Source: an uncultured Clostridia bacterium
Lineage (GTDB): Bacteria; Bacillota; Clostridia; Oscillospirales; Oscillospiraceae
Assembly: GCA_946184215.1 (NCBI GenBank)
Contig: CAMHER010000022.1
Span: forward strand, 1 to 15,864
DNA length: 15,864 nucleotides
Direction of reading: 5' to 3'
Every line of letters begins with the position of its first letter. Within the stretch, counting starts at the first letter, position 1. Below the pieces are notes generated by a model. It searched no databases. It was not told the DNA's origin and worked only from the letters and a program-made list of their open reading frames with translations. The position numbers and the translations under genes are program-made. Positions 12,555 to 15,864 of this stretch are shown one piece after another.

Positions 12555-13118
12555 ATGAAAAAATCTCCCATCGTGACGGTCGTCGCCATCGGTATCGGCG
12601 CGGCGCTGTTCTTTGTGCTGGGCCGCTTTGTGGCCATTCCCAGCCCCGTCCCCAACACCAACGTCGCCCTGCAGTACGGCCTGCTGGCGTTCATGACGGC
12701 GCTGTTCGGCCCCCTCGCCGGTGCGCTGATCGGCCTGATCGGCCACGCGCTGATCGACTTCAGCTACGGCTGGGGCATCTGGTGGAGCTGGGTCATCGCC
12801 TCCGGCGTGTTCGGCATCATCTTCGGCCTGCTCGCCAAGGGCTTCGGCGTGTCCGCGGCTCTCGCCGAGGGGCAGTTCGGCGGCAGGGAGATCGCCCGCT
12901 TCAACCTCGCCCAGCTGCTCTCCCACCTTGTTGCCTGGGGCGTCGTCGCCCCGGGGCTTGACGTTTTGATTTACGCCGAGCCGGCCAACAAGGTCTTTCT
13001 CCAGTGCCTCGTCGGCGGCCTGGGCAACATTGTGACCACCGCGATCGTCGGCACGCTGCTCTGCGTAGCCTACGCGGCGGCCAAGCCCAAGAAGGGCAGC
13101 CTCAAGGAAGAGAAGTAA
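12555..13118 (+). CDS. mtsA: ECF transporter S component, UPF0397/MtsA family
   Basis: A 187-residue integral membrane protein of the UPF0397 (COG4720) family. Its N-terminus, VVAIGIGAALFFVLGRFVAIPSPVPNTNVALQYGLLAFMTALFGPLAGALIGLIGHALID, is almost the family consensus, and the C-terminus ends with the typical KPKKGSLKEE. About five to six hydrophobic segments are present. This is the substrate-binding subunit of an ECF importer; general databases label the family riboflavin-like. The SAM riboswitch upstream and metK downstream instead fit the methionine-regulated version, called MtsA in subsystem annotation. The likely substrate is methionine or a related sulfur compound (inference). The start has AGGAG nine bases upstream. 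A 12-bp hairpin follows the stop, before mtsB. Confidence 0.88.
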   Translation: MKKSPIVTVVAIGIGAALFFVLGRFVAIPSPVPNTNVALQYGLLAFMTALFGPLAGALIGLIGHALIDFSYGWGIWWSWVIASGVFGIIFGLLAKGFGVSAALAEGQFGGREIARFNLAQLLSHLVAWGVVAPGLDVLIYAEPANKVFLQCLVGGLGNIVTTAIVGTLLCVAYAAAKPKKGSLKEEK

Positions 13119-13127
13119 ACATCACCG

Positions 13128-13157
13128 GCGGGCAGGCGCGAAGGAGCGTCTGCCCGC
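13128..13157 (+). other. Intergenic hairpin between mtsA and mtsB
   Basis: A 12-bp stem with one G-T pair (13128-13139 with 13146-13157) and a six-base loop, followed by TTTGAAAA. The T tract is too short for a full terminator. It may lower read-through or protect the mtsA message end. Confidence 0.6.
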
Positions 13158-13181
13158 TTTGAAAACGAAGGGATAAGCCCC

Positions 13182-14891
13182 ATGAGCGATCCGATCATAC
13201 AATTTGATCATTTCTCCTTCCAGTATCACGCCCAGGCCGAGCCGACGCTGCACGACATCACGCTCTCGATCCGCAAAGGGGAAAAGGTGCTGATCTGCGG
13301 CCCCTCCGGCTGCGGCAAGTCCACGCTGGCCCACTGCATCAACGGCCTGATCCCCCACTCCTACCGGGGCGAGAGCACGGGCCGCGTGAGCGTGGGCGGG
13401 CGGGAGACGAAGGACACAAGCCTCTTCGAGATCTCCCGCACGGTGGGCACCGTACTGCAGGACACGGACGGGCAGTTTGTCGGCATGACGGTTGCCGAGG
13501 ATATCGCCTTTGCGCTGGAAAACGACTGTGTCGTCGATCCGGCGCTGCACGAGCGGGTGGAAAAGGCCGCGCGGGCAGTCGGCGTGGAGACCCATCTGTC
13601 CCACGCGCCGGGCGATCTGTCCGGCGGACAGAAGCAGCGCGTCTCCCTGGCGGGCATCCTGGTGGACGACGTGGAGGTGCTGCTCTTTGACGAGCCGCTG
13701 GCGAACCTCGACCCCGCCACGGGCAAAGCCGCCATCGAGCTGATCGACGAGATCGGACAGCAGACCGGCGCAGCCGTGGTCATCATCGAGCACCGCCTGG
13801 AGGACGTGCTGCACCGGCATATGGACCGCGTGATCCTGATGGGAGGAGGGCGCATCCTCGCCGACGTGACGCCGGACGAGCTGCTCGCCGGCAGTTTGCT
13901 GAAGGAAAACGGCATCCGCGAGCCGCTGTACGTCACGGCGCTGAAATACGCCGGCGTTCCCATTACGGCGCAGGCCCACCCCGACAGCATCGAACACATG
14001 CTCCTCAGCGAGAGCGACAAGGCCGCCGTGCGCGACTGGTTTTGCCGCACGCCTCCCGCGCCGCAGTCGCCGGAGCGGGAGACGCAGCTTGCCGTGAAGG
14101 ATCTCCGCTTTGCCTATGACAACGGCCGCGAAGCGCTCCACGGGATCTCGCTCAGCGTCCGGAAGGGGGAGCTGGGCGCCATCGTGGGCACCAACGGCGC
14201 GGGCAAGTCCACCTTCTGCAAGCTCATCTGCGGCTTTGAGAAGCAGCAGTCCGGCACCATTGCCCTCTCCGGCTGCGACTGGGCCTCGCTCTCGATCAAG
14301 GAGCGGGCCGACCATGTGGGCTACGTGATGCAGAACCCCAACCAGATGATCTCCCAGACCCTGATCTTCGACGAGGTGGCCCTTGGCCTGCGCACACGCG
14401 GGGCGGCGGAGGACGAGGTGAAGGCGCGCGTGGAGAAAACGCTGAAGATCTGCGGACTGTGGCCCTTCCGCAGCTGGCCGGTCTCGGCCCTGAGCTTCGG
14501 GCAGAAAAAGCGCGTGACCATTGCCGCGATCCTGGTGCTGGAGCCGGAGATCATCCTTCTCGACGAGCCGACGGCCGGGCAGGACTACCGCCACTATACC
14601 GAGATCATGGAATTTCTCCTGGATCTAAACCGCCGCGGCGTCACCGTGCTGATGGTCACGCACGATATGCACCTGATGCTGGAATATGCCCGCCGGGCCT
14701 TTGTTTTCTCCGACGGACGGCTGATCGCCGACGCGCCGTGCGCCGAGATCCTGACCGACGATGAGATCATCCGCCGCGCCAGCCTGAAGGAGACGAGCCT
14801 CTATACGCTGGCCAAGCGCTGCGGCATCGAAGACGCCAGGGCCTTTGTGGCACGCTTCATCGACTATGAGCGGGAGGCGGCACACCGATGA
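13182..14891 (+). CDS. mtsB: ECF transporter fused double ATPase, MtsB-type
   Basis: A 569-residue cytoplasmic protein with two ABC ATPase domains in one chain, as in the duplicated ATPases of methionine-regulated (MtsB) and YkoD-type ECF importers. Domain 1: Walker A G40-PSGCGKST48, signature L146-SGGQ150, Walker B with D170-E171, switch H204 in EHR. Domain 2: Walker A G336-TNGAGKST344, signature L437-SFGQ441 (Phe in place of the second-position Gly), Walker B D461-E462 in LLDEPTAGQD, and a VTHDMH switch. Both sites look competent. A linker of about 80 residues joins the domains. The start at 13182 has an AAGGG site; the stop overlaps the mtsC start as ATGA. It energises transport for the S and T components beside it. 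Confidence 0.93.
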   Translation: MSDPIIQFDHFSFQYHAQAEPTLHDITLSIRKGEKVLICGPSGCGKSTLAHCINGLIPHSYRGESTGRVSVGGRETKDTSLFEISRTVGTVLQDTDGQFVGMTVAEDIAFALENDCVVDPALHERVEKAARAVGVETHLSHAPGDLSGGQKQRVSLAGILVDDVEVLLFDEPLANLDPATGKAAIELIDEIGQQTGAAVVIIEHRLEDVLHRHMDRVILMGGGRILADVTPDELLAGSLLKENGIREPLYVTALKYAGVPITAQAHPDSIEHMLLSESDKAAVRDWFCRTPPAPQSPERETQLAVKDLRFAYDNGREALHGISLSVRKGELGAIVGTNGAGKSTFCKLICGFEKQQSGTIALSGCDWASLSIKERADHVGYVMQNPNQMISQTLIFDEVALGLRTRGAAEDEVKARVEKTLKICGLWPFRSWPVSALSFGQKKRVTIAAILVLEPEIILLDEPTAGQDYRHYTEIMEFLLDLNRRGVTVLMVTHDMHLMLEYARRAFVFSDGRLIADAPCAEILTDDEIIRRASLKETSLYTLAKRCGIEDARAFVARFIDYEREAAHR

Positions 14892-15715
14892 GACCGATCT
14901 TCAATTATATCGACCGTCCCTCCCCCATCCACCGGCTGACAGGTGCGACCAAGCTCTGCTGCCTGCTGCTGTGGAGCTTTGCCGCCATGACGAGCTATGA
15001 CACGCGGCTGCTGGCCTTTCTCGCTGCCGCGGGGGTCGCGGTGTTCGTCCTCTCCCGGCTGCGCATCTCGGATATCCGTTTTCTTCTCGGCTTTGTGACC
15101 GTTTTTATGGTCCTCAACAACGTCCTTGTTTTTGCTTTTTCCCCCGAGCACGGCGTGGGGCTTTACGGCACACGCCATGTGCTTTTCTCCCTCGGCGGCC
15201 GCTGGGTCGTGACGAAGGAGCAGCTTTTCTACCATCTCAATCTGGTCTTGAAGTATCTCGCCATGCTGCCCGTTGTGATGATCTTCATCTGCACGACGCA
15301 GCCCAGCGAATTTGCCGCCTCGCTCAACCGCATCGGCGTGAAGTACACCGTGGCCTATTCCGTGGCGCTGGCGCTGCGCTATATCCCCGACATCCAGCAG
15401 GAATATCACGAGATCTCCCAGGCGCAGCAGGCGAGGGGCATCGAAATGAGCAAGAAGGAGAGCCTGCTTCGCCGTCTCAAGGCGGCCTCGGCGATCCTGA
15501 TCCCGCTGATCCTCTCCAGCATGGACCGCATCGATGTCATCTCCAACGCCATGGAGCTGCGCGGCTTCGGCAAGAACAAGCGCCGCAGCTGGTATATGGC
15601 CCGGCCCTTCCGCCCGGCCGACTTTGCCGCGATGGGGCTGTGCGCGCTGCTGCTCGCCGCGGCGATTTTCCTGAATATCCATAACGGGACCCGTTTCTGG
15701 AATCCCTTTATCTGA
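14888..15715 (+). CDS. mtsC: ECF transporter T component, MtsC-type
   Basis: A 275-residue transmembrane coupling subunit of the EcfT family. It starts NYIDRPSPIHRLTGATKL, typical of EcfT, and has hydrophobic segments at about 19-38, 40-54, 62-85 and 115-138 and near the C-terminus. The cytoplasmic coupling helices carry the two short motifs that grip the ATPases: A182-R-G184 in QAQQARGIE and L224-R-G226 in AMELRGFG, the second varying from Ala-Arg-Gly. The ATG overlaps the mtsB stop (ATGA), so translation is coupled. A terminator-like hairpin follows at once, before metK. Confidence 0.92.
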   Translation: MRPIFNYIDRPSPIHRLTGATKLCCLLLWSFAAMTSYDTRLLAFLAAAGVAVFVLSRLRISDIRFLLGFVTVFMVLNNVLVFAFSPEHGVGLYGTRHVLFSLGGRWVVTKEQLFYHLNLVLKYLAMLPVVMIFICTTQPSEFAASLNRIGVKYTVAYSVALALRYIPDIQQEYHEISQAQQARGIEMSKKESLLRRLKAASAILIPLILSSMDRIDVISNAMELRGFGKNKRRSWYMARPFRPADFAAMGLCALLLAAAIFLNIHNGTRFWNPFI

Positions 15716-15753
15716 GGGAGCCGGCGGCCCCGTCCCCGTCTCCCTGCTTTTTT
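15716..15753 (+). terminator. Possible terminator or attenuator between mtsC and metK
   Basis: A 9-position stem with one mismatch (GGGAG-C-CGG with CCG-T-CTCCC) and an 11-base loop, then TGC and six Ts. It starts at the base after the mtsC stop. I see no clear promoter in the 34 bases left before metK, so it is probably leaky, or metK is fed by read-through. Confidence 0.55.
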
Positions 15754-15787
15754 GAAACACCATTTCACGTTAAAGGAGAAATCAACC

Positions 15788-15864
15788 TTGAGCCACTATC
15801 TTTTCACCTCCGAATCCGTCACCGAAGGGCATCCCGACAAGATCTGCGACCAGATCTCCGACGC
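15788..15864 (+). CDS. metK: S-adenosylmethionine synthetase, 5' end only
   Basis: The window ends after 25 codons. The readable N-terminus, [25 protein letters not shown], is the diagnostic first motif of MetK, including the GHPDK stretch that contacts ATP and methionine. MetK makes SAM from methionine and ATP. The start is TTG at 15788, preceded by AAAGGAG ten bases upstream; alignment to the family start agrees. It follows the SAM-riboswitch-controlled methionine-type importer, so uptake and use of methionine are grouped. Whether metK shares the riboswitch transcript depends on read-through of the hairpin at 15716-15753. Confidence 0.95.
   Translation, partial: [25 protein letters not shown]

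Noticed and set aside
13122..14594. 490-codon open frame opposite mtsB
   Set aside because: mtsB has both ABC motif sets intact; this frame is its shadow.

Overview
The window looks like a GC-rich, spore-forming member of the Clostridia, most likely an Oscillospiraceae/Ruminococcaceae-type gut organism. The reasons are a full spo0A gene, Shine-Dalgarno-led genes with many four-base ATGA overlaps, a SAM-I riboswitch, an ECF-type transporter, a DUF559 gene framed by a short palindromic repeat family, and no outer-membrane genes. The lineage is inferred from gene content only.

Layout. 1-490: a DUF559 endonuclease-like gene framed by inward-facing copies of a ~54-bp palindromic repeat. 494-2259 (-): a MATE exporter translationally coupled to a small membrane protein with a zinc ribbon. 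2335-3369 (-): an M42 aminopeptidase with its own strong promoter. 3441-5434 (-): a two-gene operon for a MotA/ExbB/ZorA-like channel and a MotB/ZorB/OmpA-like partner, with no flagellar or known defence genes beside it. 5435-5938: a gene-poor gap with a second, outward-facing pair of the same repeats and a strong terminator. 5939-6490 (-): an AT-rich P-loop kinase-like gene. 6631-9260 (-): a membrane-anchored NAGPA-type phosphodiester glycosidase coupled to a divergent Lgt-family membrane protein. 9416-10213 (-): spo0A, with a sigma-A-like promoter surrounded by four perfect 0A boxes and two spaced palindromes in its leader. 10468-11037 (-): a barnase-family exported ribonuclease. 11179-12279 (+): a lipoprotein transcribed divergently from the ribonuclease. 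12300-15864 (+): a SAM-I riboswitch, the mtsABC ECF transporter and the start of metK.

How the parts connect. The right-hand unit is a methionine/SAM module: S-component, fused double ATPase and T-component of a methionine-regulated ECF importer under a SAM riboswitch, followed by SAM synthetase. The centre is a sporulation control point: 0A boxes lie upstream and downstream of the spo0A promoter, and a fifth perfect 0A box lies at the predicted transcription start of the ion-motor operon 5 kb away. That suggests Spo0A could switch this orphan motor during the transition to sporulation. The motor pair, its 0A box, and the glycosidase/Lgt-like pair are the parts most likely to hide undescribed biology. 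Function of all three is inference.
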